Shown: in pieces, positions 28,102 to 37,626 of the stretch | How the letters are laid out: every line of letters begins with the position of its first letter | Position numbering within the stretch: position 1 is the first letter of the stretch | Assembly (NCBI RefSeq): GCF_005871165.1 | Contig: NZ_SWKP01000012.1 | Coordinates: 1-57,909, forward strand | Reading direction: 5' to 3' | Origin: Maricaulis alexandrii | GTDB lineage: Bacteria > Pseudomonadota > Alphaproteobacteria > Caulobacterales > Maricaulaceae | Length of the DNA: 57,909 nt | The notes under the pieces: generated by a model | The model's database searches: none | Told to the model about the DNA's origin: nothing | Seen by the model: the letters and a program-made list of their open reading frames with translations, nothing else | Program-made: the position numbers and the translations under genes

Positions 28102-28346
28102 GGAGATTTGATCGTCTTCCCTTGCGGGCGACGCACCGAAACCGCCTGGGTGCCAGCACGGTCGGGACCTTGTGCCGTGTGGCCCGGGCGATGGCCCTGC
28201 CGGAGCTTGGGATGTCACCCCCTCGCGCGGACAGGCTCCGCACACTTCCGGGCACAAGGGACTGAGCTCGCGCCTCTCTTCCCGGAAGTCGAGACAAGTC
28301 TCTCACAGGTTTTCAGGGTGGGGATAAGTTTGGCTGGGTCGGCACG

Positions 28347-28483
28347 CCCTCTCCCTGGGGAGAGGGTGGCGCGCATGCGCCGGGAGAGGGGGAAATCCCG
28401 GTGTTTAAAGGTAGTCTCGAAGACCCCGCCATCCCCCCTCATCCGCCGCTTCGCGGCACCTTCCCCCCAGGGAGAAGGAGGGG
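28347..28483. repeat. Dispersed repeat, family 2, copy 1
   Basis: Begins CCCTCTCCCTGGGGAGAGGG, contains GTGGCGCGCATGCGCCGG and GGGAGAGGGGGAAATCCCGG, and ends with CCGCCGCTTCGCGGCACC and CCCCCCAGGGAGAAGGAGGGG. A 48-base block is identical in the copy at 57695-57812. Between 28484 and 28553 further small hairpins (GCGCCCGC..GCGGGCGC; TTCCCCGCAAACGGGGAG) abut the next gene's stop. Confidence 0.8.
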
Positions 28484-28553
28484 CTAGCCTGTTATGCACG
28501 CGCCCGCAGGTGGCGGGCGCGTCAGTTCCCCGCAAACGGGGAGAAGGAGGGCG

Positions 28554-29759
28554 CTACTCCGCCAGACCGCGATCCTTCACACCCGCGCCGTCGACGACGC
28601 CTTCGCCGGGATAGAGCACCACCACATCGCCTGCAGTCAGCCCGTCCAGGACTTCGGCGTCGACGCCATTGTCCTGGCCGATGCGGACCGGGGTGAGGGC
28701 GGCGCGGTTGTTGTCGACGCGATAGACGGCCCAGCTGCCGTCCTGGCGGAAGAGGGCGGCGACGGGAACGCGCAGGGCGTCCTCGCTGTGCCAGACGGTG
28801 ATGGCGGTTTCGACGCGATAGCCATGGCCCAGGGCCGACCAGTCACCCGGCTCGCCGGTGAAATCCAGCACGACATTGACGCGTTGCTCCTCCACGCCGA
28901 GCGCGGAGACCTGTTCAAACCCGTAGGGCTCGACCCGGCGGACGCGGGCCGGCAGGGGCGGGGCGTCGCGGCGCCAGCCGGTGATCTGCGCCGGATCGCC
29001 GGGCGTGGTCTGGACGGCGTCGGCGGAGAGGAATTCGGCGACGATTTCCAGCCCGGACGGATCGCCGATCTCCAGCAGCGGGGCGCCGGCCGCGACCGGG
29101 CCCTCGCTTTCGCGCACGGTCTGCAGGACGACACCGTCAATCGGGGAGCGGATGTCGAAAATCGCGCTGTCCCGGTCGCCGGCACCGCTGCCATGGAGAT
29201 GGATGCGCGCGGCCTCGATCTCGGCTTCGCGCATGCGGATCGCGGCCTGGGCGCGGCCGGCAGCGGCTTCAGCGGCGCGCAGTTCGGCGGCGGCCCGGTC
29301 GATCTGGGCCTGGGAGGCGATGCCGGTCTCGTGCAGGCGGGCGATCCGGGCATGATCCTCGCGGGCCAGGTCGAGGGCGGAGCGGGCCGTGCCGGCTTCG
29401 GCGCGGGCTGCGGAGCGGGCGGCTTCGGCGAGCGCGATGGCGGCTTCCGCCTCGCCCTGGCTGCGGGCATCGAGAATGGAGGGTTCCGCCGGCAGGATGC
29501 GCGCCAGGACATCGCCGGTCGCGATACGGTCGCCCGGTTCCCAGTCGATCCGCAGGAGACGGCCGGAGACCGGGGAAGCGATGGCATAGACATCGCGGAT
29601 CCGTGTGCGCCCTTCATCGCGGATCGCGACGGAAAGCGCGCCGCGCTCGATCCGGGCCGTGTCGACGAGGACCGGGCGGGGCCAGAAACTCCAGCCGATC
29701 AGGGCGATGACGAGCACGGCCGTGCCGGACCAGAACAGGGTGCGGAAACGAAGCGTCAT
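28554..29759 (-). CDS. HlyD-family membrane fusion protein of an ABC exporter
   Basis: Periplasmic adaptor anchored by one N-terminal helix (FWSGTAVLVIALIGWSFW). The 401 residues have a biotinyl-lipoyl-like half (ASPVSGRLLRIDWEPGDRIA), an Ala/Glu/Arg-rich coiled-coil hairpin at about 95-195, the second lipoyl half (FDIRSPIDGVVLQTV), and beta-barrel and membrane-proximal parts. It is the last gene of a three-gene minus-strand operon (ATPase, permease, adaptor), 6 bases after the permease stop. The exported substrate is unknown. Confidence 0.88.
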   Translation of the reverse strand: MTLRFRTLFWSGTAVLVIALIGWSFWPRPVLVDTARIERGALSVAIRDEGRTRIRDVYAIASPVSGRLLRIDWEPGDRIATGDVLARILPAEPSILDARSQGEAEAAIALAEAARSAARAEAGTARSALDLAREDHARIARLHETGIASQAQIDRAAAELRAAEAAAGRAQAAIRMREAEIEAARIHLHGSGAGDRDSAIFDIRSPIDGVVLQTVRESEGPVAAGAPLLEIGDPSGLEIVAEFLSADAVQTTPGDPAQITGWRRDAPPLPARVRRVEPYGFEQVSALGVEEQRVNVVLDFTGEPGDWSALGHGYRVETAITVWHSEDALRVPVAALFRQDGSWAVYRVDNNRAALTPVRIGQDNGVDAEVLDGLTAGDVVVLYPGEGVVDGAGVKDRGLAE

Positions 29760-29765
29760 GGCGGT

Positions 29766-32165
29766 CTAGTCTCCCGTCTTCAGGGCCGCGACCATGTCGA
29801 GCCTGTTCAGTCGCGCCCGGACCATGAGGCCGGAAGAGAGCGCGACGATCAGCACGACGAGGGCGGTATAGCCATAGGTGGCCGGATTGATGATGTAGGG
29901 CAGGCGGAACAGGTCGGAACTCATCGCCTCGGCGAAATACCAGGACAGGCCGGCACCGAGCAGGCAGCCCACGGGCAGGGCAATGAGGGTGAGCAGGGCG
30001 ATCTCGCCGAGCAGGACATAGGCGACTTCGCCGCGGGTGAAGCCGAGCACGCGCAGGACGGCGAGTTCATGCTCGCGTTCGGAAAAGGAGATGCGGACAC
30101 TGTTATAGACCACGCCGACGGCGATCATGCCGGCGAAGATCGTGTAGATGTAGATGGAGGTCCCCATGCCTTCATCCATCAGGGTTTCGAACTGTTCGCG
30201 CGCTTCAGTCTCCAGTGACACACCGGCGATGGCGGGAGCGTTCTTCAGCTCGGCATAGAGCGTGTCGGCCCGGTCCGGATCAATGCGCAGCCAAGCCCCG
30301 GAGATCAGGGCGTCCTCGCCCAGCACCTGGTTGAGATCACCGATCTCCATCAGGGCACCGGACCCGATCAGCGTGGTGACGACATTGGCGACCGGGATCG
30401 AGAAGACCGGCCGGTTGCCTTCGGTGATCTCCACGTCGATCCGGTCGCCGGGGCTGACGCCCAGCGGGGCGGCGATGTCGCGGGACAGGATGATGGAGCC
30501 GGGCGGCGGCGTGACCGGCTCGCCCCGGCTGTCGATCAGGCGGGACAAATGGGCTCCGGTCGGGGCGCCGGTCAGGGCGATGCGTTCCTCATGGCCGGCA
30601 AAGTGCAGACGGGCCGGGGCATGACGCACCGGTTCGGCCGCCAGCACGCCGGGCAGGCGGGCCATGGCGTGCAGGGCGGCACGCGGCCGCGGCTCGACCA
30701 GGCTGACCGTCACGTCCTGGCGGTTGGACAGGTAGAAATGGGCATCGATCATCGCCCGGGTCGCATCCAGGAAGTACATGGAACTGGCCAGCAGGCCGAC
30801 CGAGACGGCGACGCCGGCCAGGGTGAAGCCGGCGCGTCCGGGCCAGCGCAGTGTGTGGCGCAGGATCATGCGCGATTGCTGGTCGAAGCGCTTCCAGCGG
30901 GCCAGGGCGGCACCCAGCGCGCGGGAATAGTCCGGTGGCGGCGAGGGGCGCATGGCTTCGGCCGGAGAGAGGCGCGCGGCGCGCAGTCCGGCGAGCATGG
31001 CGCCGCCGCCCACGGCCAGCAGCGTCACCGCGAAAGCGCCGGCATAGACGGAGGCAGGCAGGTCGAAGAGCAGGAAGGGGAAGTGATAGTATTCGATATA
31101 CATGGCCGCCATGAGACGGCCGAGCCAGGTGCCGCCGCCCAGGCCGAGGGCCAGACCCAACGCGCCGATCACCAGGGCGAATTTCGTGTAGTGCCAGACC
31201 ACATCGCGGGAATAATAGCCGAAGGCCTTGAGCAGGCCGATCTGGGCCCGTTCCATCGCGATCAGCCGTGTCAGAACGACATTCACCAGGAAGGCTGCCA
31301 CCAGGAGGAAGACTGGCGGCAGCAGCGAGGCCATCGTGCCCAGCTGGTTGATCTCGCTGGAGACGAAGGCATCGGAGATGTGATCCGCACGGCCATAGGC
31401 GCCCGGTGCGCCCCAGGGCGCCAGCAGCCGGTCGAGGGCATCGATCACGCGGCGTTCCCCGGCGCCGGGCTGCAGGATGAGGGCGGCCTCATTGAAGGCG
31501 CCGTCACTGTCGGCGGCCTGTTCCAGGGCCTCGCGTCCCATCCAGCCGACCCCGAACAAACGGTCGTCCGGCACGATCTGGCCCGGCGCGATGGCGTAGA
31601 CGAATTCCGGCGCGAGGGCGAAACCGACCACGCGAAACGCCTCCCGGCCGCCGCGGATCGTGGTGGTGACGCGGTCTCCGATGGCCAGTCCATGGGCGCG
31701 GGCAAACCCGTCCAGCAGAACGATTTCCTCGCGCTGACCGGGCCGGGGGCGGCGGCCTTCGGTCAGGTGGATGCGGTTGACGGATGGCAGGCCGGTTTCC
31801 GGCAGGGAGAGGATCAGCCCGCTCGCCGGCGCGGACAGGCCCGGCATGTCGAACAGGGCCGGCTGGCGCACCCGCGTCTCGACCCGGGCCACGCCGTCGA
31901 GATGCTGGATGGCGTCCGCGACACTGTCCGGGGCGCGCACGACCGGGGCCCAGACATCGGCAAACCGGTAGCGGTCATAATAGGCGTCGCGGGTCTCGCG
32001 CAGACTGTCCAGCATGCCGGCCGACACGACGAGCACGGCGACACCGGCGGCCACGACCAGGGCAATCGCCAGGGCTTGAAGCCGGATGGCCCACAAATCC
32101 CGCACCATTTTGCGATCCAGCCGGGCCGGCAGGGCGGCGGCGATATCGCGGGCGGGGCGGGTCAT
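29766..32165 (-). CDS. ABC exporter permease with duplicated FtsX domains
   Basis: Inner-membrane permease of the ABC3/FtsX (MacB-LolE-like) superfamily. The 799 residues have an N-terminal helix (LWAIRLQALAIALVVAAGVA), a periplasmic domain, three helices near residues 270-390 (FLLVAAFLVNVVLTRLIAME), a second N-terminal-type helix near 440, a second periplasmic domain, and three C-terminal helices. The double FtsX organisation in one chain is seen in DevC/YknZ-like or COG0577 permeases. The ATG overlaps the ATPase stop as TGATG. Confidence 0.88.
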   Translation of the reverse strand: MTRPARDIAAALPARLDRKMVRDLWAIRLQALAIALVVAAGVAVLVVSAGMLDSLRETRDAYYDRYRFADVWAPVVRAPDSVADAIQHLDGVARVETRVRQPALFDMPGLSAPASGLILSLPETGLPSVNRIHLTEGRRPRPGQREEIVLLDGFARAHGLAIGDRVTTTIRGGREAFRVVGFALAPEFVYAIAPGQIVPDDRLFGVGWMGREALEQAADSDGAFNEAALILQPGAGERRVIDALDRLLAPWGAPGAYGRADHISDAFVSSEINQLGTMASLLPPVFLLVAAFLVNVVLTRLIAMERAQIGLLKAFGYYSRDVVWHYTKFALVIGALGLALGLGGGTWLGRLMAAMYIEYYHFPFLLFDLPASVYAGAFAVTLLAVGGGAMLAGLRAARLSPAEAMRPSPPPDYSRALGAALARWKRFDQQSRMILRHTLRWPGRAGFTLAGVAVSVGLLASSMYFLDATRAMIDAHFYLSNRQDVTVSLVEPRPRAALHAMARLPGVLAAEPVRHAPARLHFAGHEERIALTGAPTGAHLSRLIDSRGEPVTPPPGSIILSRDIAAPLGVSPGDRIDVEITEGNRPVFSIPVANVVTTLIGSGALMEIGDLNQVLGEDALISGAWLRIDPDRADTLYAELKNAPAIAGVSLETEAREQFETLMDEGMGTSIYIYTIFAGMIAVGVVYNSVRISFSEREHELAVLRVLGFTRGEVAYVLLGEIALLTLIALPVGCLLGAGLSWYFAEAMSSDLFRLPYIINPATYGYTALVVLIVALSSGLMVRARLNRLDMVAALKTGD

Positions 32166-32911
32166 CACCAGCTCAGCGCCTCCGGTTCCACCGGATGCTC
32201 ATTGCGGCGGGATTCGCGGACCTCGCCATCGGCCAGGGTGATCACCCGGTCGGCCATGGCGGCGACGCCGGCATTGTGGGTGATCAGGAGCACGGTGGAG
32301 CCCAGATCGCGATTGACCCGTTTCAGCGCCTGCAGGACGCGGACCCCGGTCGCACTGTCCAGCGCGCCGGTCGGCTCGTCGCACAGCATGACTTCCGGCC
32401 GTTTTGCGATGGCCCGGGCGATCGCCACGCGCTGCTGCTCGCCGCCGGACATTTCGGCGGGGAAATGGTCGGCCCGTTCGGCCAGTCCGACCAGGTCCAG
32501 CGCTTCCAGCGCCGGCATGGGATCGGCCGCGATCTCGGTGACGAGCTCGACATTCTCCCGCGCCGTCAGGCTGGGCATGAGATTGTAGAACTGGAAGACG
32601 AAGCCGACATGATCCCGCCGAAACCGGGTCAGGGCGGTGTCGGTGATGGTGGTCATGTCCCGGCCGCGGAATTCGAACGCCCCGTCCGTGGCCCGGTCCA
32701 GCCCGCCGAGAATGTTCAGCAGGGTGGACTTGCCCGACCCGGACGCGCCCAGCAGGACAACGACCTCGCCGGAGGGAATGGTCAGATCGACCCCGCGCAG
32801 AGCCCTGACCTGGGTCGTGCCTTCGCCGAAAACGCGGGTCAGCCCCCGGGTCTGGAAACAGGCCCGGTCGTGTCCCTGATCGGTCGGAACGGATGGTGGT
32901 GTCTCCCCCAT
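32165..32911 (-). CDS. ABC exporter ATPase (MacB/LolD type)
   Basis: Energises the permease. The 248 residues have Walker [11 protein letters not shown]-loop [20 protein letters not shown], signature [15 protein letters not shown], Walker [13 protein letters not shown] and switch His in [11 protein letters not shown]. The closing D-loop SATG and short N-terminus match the LolD/MacB branch. ATG 32911 is chosen; a GTG two codons upstream is equally compatible with the GGGAG site. It is the first gene of the operon. Confidence 0.93.
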   Translation of the reverse strand: MGETPPSVPTDQGHDRACFQTRGLTRVFGEGTTQVRALRGVDLTIPSGEVVVLLGASGSGKSTLLNILGGLDRATDGAFEFRGRDMTTITDTALTRFRRDHVGFVFQFYNLMPSLTARENVELVTEIAADPMPALEALDLVGLAERADHFPAEMSGGEQQRVAIARAIAKRPEVMLCDEPTGALDSATGVRVLQALKRVNRDLGSTVLLITHNAGVAAMADRVITLADGEVRESRRNEHPVEPEALSW

Positions 32912-32991
32912 CGGCACCGGTCTCCCTTCAACCCCTGTTTGCTAGCACCGTTCGGGCGGCGCGCGAAGCAGGCGGGAAGCGGCAAGACGTC

Positions 32992-33915
32992 TCAGGCCGG
33001 GCTTTGAACCGCCTTGGTGAGCATGTGCGGATAGGAGCGCGAGATGCAGCGATAGCCCTCATAATAGCCCCGTTCGGCCAGGAGGCGGTGCAGGCGGGGC
33101 AGATTGTAGGGCGGCACGGCGGCGAACATGTGGTGTTCCAGGTGGAAGTTCACATTGTTCGGCGCCACCAGGAGGCGTTCCAGCCAATTGGCCACGGTCG
33201 TATGTGTGTTGAGCCGGGCGTCCAGATCATAGCGATCCGTGGCGGCGCCATGCTCGCCGATATTCCGCAGCCGCATGATCACGGGATAGATGAAAATCCG
33301 CGCCACCCACCACAGCAGCCAGGCCCAGGGCGCACCGGCCAGGGTGAGGGCGCCGAGGAGGACGGCCTGGAAGACCAGGAAGGGGGTCTTGGCGCGCCAG
33401 TCGGGGCAGCGCCAGGCCATCACCATTTCCTTGAACCCGGTCTGGCCGGTGATGTCGCGGATGAATTTGCGGCGCAGGCTGGCCTGCGTGACCGGATAGG
33501 CCTTCACCAGGACCTGGTCGGGATCCTTGTCGGTCCCGGCATGACGGTGATGGTCCAGATGATAGTCGCGATAGAGCTGCAACGGCACGTCCACCGCAGC
33601 CCCGCCGATCCAGCGGCCGACGAATTCATTGAGGGCGGGCGTGCGGAACAGGGATTTGTGGGCGCAGTCGTGCAGCACGATCGCCAGGGCCAGCTGACGC
33701 CCGCCAATGACCAGCACCGCGACCAGAAAGCTCAGCGGATTGGGCCAGGCAATGGCCAGGGCAAAGGCGAGGGCCAGCAGGAGCAGATCGCCACCCAGCA
33801 TGAGCGCGCCCTGCCAGTTCGTGGTTTTCGACAGGCTGCGCAATTCCTCCCGGCTCAGGCAATCCTTGAGGGATTTGTCGTTTCCGGTGATGGGCGGCGT
33901 TCGGGGTTGGGTCAT
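32992..33915 (-). CDS. Membrane fatty acid desaturase family protein
   Basis: Di-iron acyl desaturase/hydroxylase of the inner membrane. Three His boxes are present: HDCAH (82-86), HLDHHRH (119-125) and HLEHH (258-262). Four to six hydrophobic helices surround them. The 307 residues start MTQPRTPPIT after AAGGAG; the open frame upstream runs into the divergent gene. The exact substrate (acyl lipid, sphingolipid or carotenoid) cannot be told. It may help membrane fluidity at low temperature. Confidence 0.88.
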   Translation of the reverse strand: MTQPRTPPITGNDKSLKDCLSREELRSLSKTTNWQGALMLGGDLLLLALAFALAIAWPNPLSFLVAVLVIGGRQLALAIVLHDCAHKSLFRTPALNEFVGRWIGGAAVDVPLQLYRDYHLDHHRHAGTDKDPDQVLVKAYPVTQASLRRKFIRDITGQTGFKEMVMAWRCPDWRAKTPFLVFQAVLLGALTLAGAPWAWLLWWVARIFIYPVIMRLRNIGEHGAATDRYDLDARLNTHTTVANWLERLLVAPNNVNFHLEHHMFAAVPPYNLPRLHRLLAERGYYEGYRCISRSYPHMLTKAVQSPA

Positions 33916-34024
33916 GCCGGTCTCCTTGGCGAACAGTGTGACAAAAAACCCTGTTTCCTCCAAGCGGTCAGGCTTAGTCTGGGGCAGAGGCCCGGGCGAA
34001 TCTGCGGGTCCGGGGAGGCGGATC

Positions 34025-34489
34025 ATGCTCCAGGCACTTGTCCTGTCAGCTATCATGGTCGTGGTGACGACCGCCATTCACCTGGCCGGGCTGACGCTTT
34101 TGCTCGGCTGGACGCGCCAGCACCGGTCCGAGGTGGACGCGCCGGGGCACACGCTTTCCCTCTTCCTCTTCATCCTGGCCATCGTGATCGGCGTCTTTCT
34201 GGTCCATGTCGTGGAGATCATGGCCTTTGCCGGTGTCTACATGGCGATCGGCGAGATCACCTCTTTCGAGACGGCGGTCTATTTCTCGGCCTCCACCTTC
34301 ACCACGCTGGGCATGGGCGACATTTATCTGGACAGTCATTGGCGGCTTCTGGTCGCCATGGAGGGACTGATCGGTTTCCTGATGATCGGCTGGTCGACCG
34401 CCTTCCTGATCTCCCTTGTCGGCAAGCTTCGAACGCTGGAAGAAGTGTGGTTCGACCGCGATCGCGAGACGGAGCAAGACGCGGACTGA
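34025..34489 (+). CDS. Two-helix potassium-channel-like protein
   Basis: The 154 residues have a hydrophobic N-terminal helix, a second helix (FLFILAIVIGVFLVHVVEIM), a pore-loop TFTTLGMGD (92-99), which stands where K+ channels have TxGYGD, and a last helix (LIGFLMIGWSTAFLISLVG). This matches the Ion_trans_2 pore module. The filter deviates (GMGD), so selectivity is uncertain. GGGGAGGCGG precedes the ATG at 34025. It is divergent from the desaturase. Confidence 0.8.
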   Translation: MLQALVLSAIMVVVTTAIHLAGLTLLLGWTRQHRSEVDAPGHTLSLFLFILAIVIGVFLVHVVEIMAFAGVYMAIGEITSFETAVYFSASTFTTLGMGDIYLDSHWRLLVAMEGLIGFLMIGWSTAFLISLVGKLRTLEEVWFDRDRETEQDAD

Positions 34490-34577
34490 TATCAGCCCAA
34501 GTGCTTGCCGCCCCCCGCCGGGGCACGCTAAACCCGTCCGCATCCGGGGCGTCTGCCCGTTTGCCATTGGGGCCTCC

Positions 34578-36587
34578 ATGTTCAAGAAAATCCTGATTGC
34601 CAATCGCGGTGAGATTGCTGTTCGCGTGATCAAGACGTGTCAGCGTCTGGGGATTGCGACGGTGGCGGTTTATTCGGAAGCGGATGCGGACAGCCTGGCG
34701 GTTGAGATGGCGGATGAGGCGGTGTTCATCGGCCCGCCGGCGCCGGGCGAGAGCTATCTGGTGCTGGACAAGATCCTCGACGCGATCAAGCAGACCGGGG
34801 CGGATGCGGTGCATCCCGGCTTTGGCTTTTTGTCGGAGAATGCAGCCTTCCCGAAGGCGCTTGAAGAGATCGGCGTGGCCTGGATCGGGCCCAATGTGAA
34901 CGCCATTGACGCGATGGGCGACAAGATCCGCTCCAAACAGCTGGCGGCCAAGGCGGGCGTGTCGACGATCCCGGGCGCCGATGGCGAGATCAATGACGCC
35001 GACACGGCGCTCGCGGCCGCCAAGGCGATCGGCTATCCGGTCATGCTCAAGGCCTCGGCCGGGGGTGGCGGCAAGGGGATGCGGATCGCCCGCTCGGACG
35101 CGGAGGTCAAGGAGGGCTTCAAGGCGGCCCGCAATGAGGCCAAATCCTCCTTCGGTGATGACCGGATCCTGATTGAGAAATTCATCGAGGAACCGCGCCA
35201 TATCGAGATCCAGGTGCTCGGCGACAAGCACGGCAATGTGGTGCATCTCAATGAGCGCGAATGCTCGGTCCAGCGGCGCAATCAGAAAGTCCTGGAAGAA
35301 GCGCCATCGCCCTTCCTGGACAAGAAGACCCGCGCCGCCATGGGCGAGCAGGCGGTGTCCCTGTCCAAGGCGGTCGATTATGACAGCGCCGGCACGGTGG
35401 AGTTCATCGTCGACAAGGACAAGAACTTCTACTTCCTGGAGATGAATACCCGGCTTCAGGTGGAACACCCGGTCACGGAGCTGACCACGCATCTGGACCT
35501 GGTGGAACAGATGATCCGCGTGGCGGCCGGTGAGGCGCTGGGCTTCAAGCAGTCGGAGGTTCCCTTGGACGGCTGGGCGGTGGAAGCGCGGCTGTATGCG
35601 GAAGATCCCTATCGCGGCTTCCTGCCCTCCATCGGGCGCCTCAAACACTTCCTGGAGCCGGCCGAGGGCAAGCTCGGCGAGGGCCAGCTGCGCATCGACA
35701 GTGGCGTGCGCGAGGGCGACGAGATCTCGCTCTTCTATGACCCGATGATCGCCAAGGTGATCGGTTACGGAAAGACCCGTGAGATCGCGATCGACACGCT
35801 GGCGGAAGCGCTGGACCGGCTGCATGTGGACGGTCTTCAGTCCAATGCCCCCTTCCTCTCTGCTGTGCTGGACGAGCAGGACTTCCGGTCCGGCCGCATC
35901 CATACCGGCTATATCCCCGAACACTTCCCGGAGGGCTTCCACGGCACCGCGCCGCGCGAGGACCAGCTGATCGCGATGAGCTGTGCGGCGGCCTATGTGC
36001 ACGAGATCAATATCCGCCGTGGTGGCCGCATCGAGGGGCGCATCCGTCCGGAAGAGGACATTACCAGCCGGGACTGGGTGATCTTCCTGGACAAGCGGCG
36101 CATCCCGGTTGAGATCGAGATGACGGCGGAGGGCGAAGCCACCATCTGGTCGCCCTCGCTGAAGGCGGACAAGATCACGCTGACCACCCAATGGCATCCC
36201 GGCCAGCACCTCTTCCAGGCCACGATCGACGGGCAGGAGATCGCCCTGGTCTTCGCGGACCGGACCGAGGGCTATGTGATGCGCCATCGCGGCTTCACGG
36301 CCACGGCCATCGTGTGCACGCCGCGGTCCGCGGAGCTGCATGTGCGACTGCCGGAGAAGGAAAAGCCGGACATGGCCAAGCTGGTCGTCTCCCCCATGCC
36401 GGGCCTGGTGGTCACGGTGGAGGTGGAGGAGGGCCAGGAGGTCAAGACCGGCGAACCCCTCATCATCGTGGAAGCCATGAAGATGGAAAACGTCCTGCGC
36501 GCAGAGACCGACGGCACCATCAAATCCGTCAAGGTCGAAGCCGGTAACTCCGTCGCCGCCGACGAACTCATGATCGAGTTCGAATAG
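34578..36587 (+). CDS. pccA: Propionyl-CoA carboxylase alpha subunit (biotin carboxylase + biotin carrier)
   Basis: Carboxylates biotin and hands CO2 to PccB. The 669 residues start MFKKILIANRGEIAVRVIKT. ATP-grasp features are KASAGGGGKGMRIA, EKFIEEPRHIEIQVLGD and MNTRLQVEHPVTE; a BT-type linker domain follows, and the carrier domain has EAMKMEN with biotinyl Lys635. The N-terminal frame is open back into the channel gene without homology. Order with the next gene (10 bases) suggests a short operon. PccA rather than MccA is inferred from the BT-domain sequence GYVMRHRGFTATAIV and the pccB type. Confidence 0.93.
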   Translation: MFKKILIANRGEIAVRVIKTCQRLGIATVAVYSEADADSLAVEMADEAVFIGPPAPGESYLVLDKILDAIKQTGADAVHPGFGFLSENAAFPKALEEIGVAWIGPNVNAIDAMGDKIRSKQLAAKAGVSTIPGADGEINDADTALAAAKAIGYPVMLKASAGGGGKGMRIARSDAEVKEGFKAARNEAKSSFGDDRILIEKFIEEPRHIEIQVLGDKHGNVVHLNERECSVQRRNQKVLEEAPSPFLDKKTRAAMGEQAVSLSKAVDYDSAGTVEFIVDKDKNFYFLEMNTRLQVEHPVTELTTHLDLVEQMIRVAAGEALGFKQSEVPLDGWAVEARLYAEDPYRGFLPSIGRLKHFLEPAEGKLGEGQLRIDSGVREGDEISLFYDPMIAKVIGYGKTREIAIDTLAEALDRLHVDGLQSNAPFLSAVLDEQDFRSGRIHTGYIPEHFPEGFHGTAPREDQLIAMSCAAAYVHEINIRRGGRIEGRIRPEEDITSRDWVIFLDKRRIPVEIEMTAEGEATIWSPSLKADKITLTTQWHPGQHLFQATIDGQEIALVFADRTEGYVMRHRGFTATAIVCTPRSAELHVRLPEKEKPDMAKLVVSPMPGLVVTVEVEEGQEVKTGEPLIIVEAMKMENVLRAETDGTIKSVKVEAGNSVAADELMIEFE

Positions 36588-36597
36588 GGGAAGTCTC

Positions 36598-37077
36598 ATG
36601 GACTATCAGTACGTTCTTCTGAACCCGAACGGGCGGATCGCCCCGCGCGAATTCTGGATCGGCGTGCTGATCATTCTGGGCGGCAATGTGCTGGCCGGTC
36701 TGATCCCGCTGATCGGCGGGCTGGTCTGGCTGGGTCTGATCTGGGCGGGCATCTGCGTCTATGGCAAGCGCCTGCATGATGCCGGGCGCAGTGCCTGGAT
36801 CCATGTCATCCCCTGGGGGATCAGCCTGGTGACCTCGACCATTTCCGGCGTCATTCTGGGCGGCAGCATCCTGGCCGCAGCCCTGGCCGGTGATGATTTC
36901 ACCATCATGCCGCTTCTGGCGGCCGGGGGGCTGGTGACCGGTCTGACCGGCCTGTCCACCCTCGTCTGGCTGATCTATACCGCATGGGTCGGCCTGGCCG
37001 AGGGGCAGGGCGGCACCAATGCCTACGGGCCGGCCCCCGTCCGCATCATTGACGTGACGCCGGCCGGCGAAGACTGA
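36598..37077 (+). CDS. DUF805-family inner membrane protein
   Basis: The product has 159 residues and about four helices. The family pattern is seen in NPNGRIAPREFWIGVLIILG at the start, then YGKRLHDAGRSAW after helix 2, and GTNAYGP near the end. DUF805 proteins are small inner-membrane proteins of unknown function. It follows pccA by 10 bases with GGGAAG upstream. Confidence 0.88.
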   Translation: MDYQYVLLNPNGRIAPREFWIGVLIILGGNVLAGLIPLIGGLVWLGLIWAGICVYGKRLHDAGRSAWIHVIPWGISLVTSTISGVILGGSILAAALAGDDFTIMPLLAAGGLVTGLTGLSTLVWLIYTAWVGLAEGQGGTNAYGPAPVRIIDVTPAGED

Positions 37078-37101
37078 ACCCGTTCAATATCCGGACCTGA
37101 C

Positions 37102-37620
37102 ATGAATCCGCTCGCCCCTTTCCTGCCGGTCAACCGGGCCTCAGCGACCGCCTATCTGGTCGGGATCGGCTTTCTGGCTGTGCTGGATTTCCTGCGCCTG
37201 AAATCCGGCCTGCCGGGCATGCTGGTCTTTGTCGGCATGCTGGCGATCTGGTTCCTTGTCCTCTCCCTGCACGTCAATCGGCGGCGCCATGCGGGACGCG
37301 ATATCGGCCTGGCTTTCCTGCCGGTCGGTCTGGCCATCCTGGGCAAGGTCCTGGGCAGTTTCATTGCCCTGATGCCCGGCGTGTACAGCGCCATGATGGA
37401 TTTCGCCGAGAGCAATGGGGTGGATACGTCCGATCCCGTCGCTTTGCAGGAGGCCTTGTCCGAGCCCGGTTTCCAGACCGAGTTCCAGCGCCAGATGGAG
37501 GCCAATCCGGAACTGGTGGCCCATATCGCCTCGGCCACGGGCGGCGGCTCTTTCCTGGGGTTCTGGCTGGTGATTGCGGCGTTCGCGATCTTCTACAGCC
37601 GCATGCCGAAAGCCGGCTAG
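37102..37620 (+). CDS. Membrane protein, possibly DUF805-related
   Basis: The product has 172 residues with three or four helices: YLVGIGFLAVLDFL, MLVFVGMLAIWFLVLSLHV, DIGLAFLPVGLAILGKVLG and FLGFWLVIAAFAIFYS. HVNRRRHAGRD after helix 2 resembles the KRLHDAGRS segment of the DUF805 neighbour, so it may be a diverged relative. The soluble loop 90-145 is acidic. No clear ribosome binding site beyond GGAC. Confidence 0.7.
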   Translation: MNPLAPFLPVNRASATAYLVGIGFLAVLDFLRLKSGLPGMLVFVGMLAIWFLVLSLHVNRRRHAGRDIGLAFLPVGLAILGKVLGSFIALMPGVYSAMMDFAESNGVDTSDPVALQEALSEPGFQTEFQRQMEANPELVAHIASATGGGSFLGFWLVIAAFAIFYSRMPKAG

Positions 37621-37626
37621 CCGGGC

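Noticed and set aside
27835-28553. CRISPR array
   Set aside because: The repeats are hairpin mosaics of variable size without regular spacing or spacers, and no cas gene is near.
28494-30218. Long plus-strand open frame opposite the membrane fusion protein gene
   Set aside because: Antisense shadow of a GC-rich gene: the minus strand has clear adaptor-protein domains, and the plus frame has no family features.
30549-33007. Long plus-strand open frames opposite the ABC permease and ATPase
   Set aside because: The minus-strand products have unmistakable FtsX and ABC ATPase motifs; the plus frames are composition-driven shadows.
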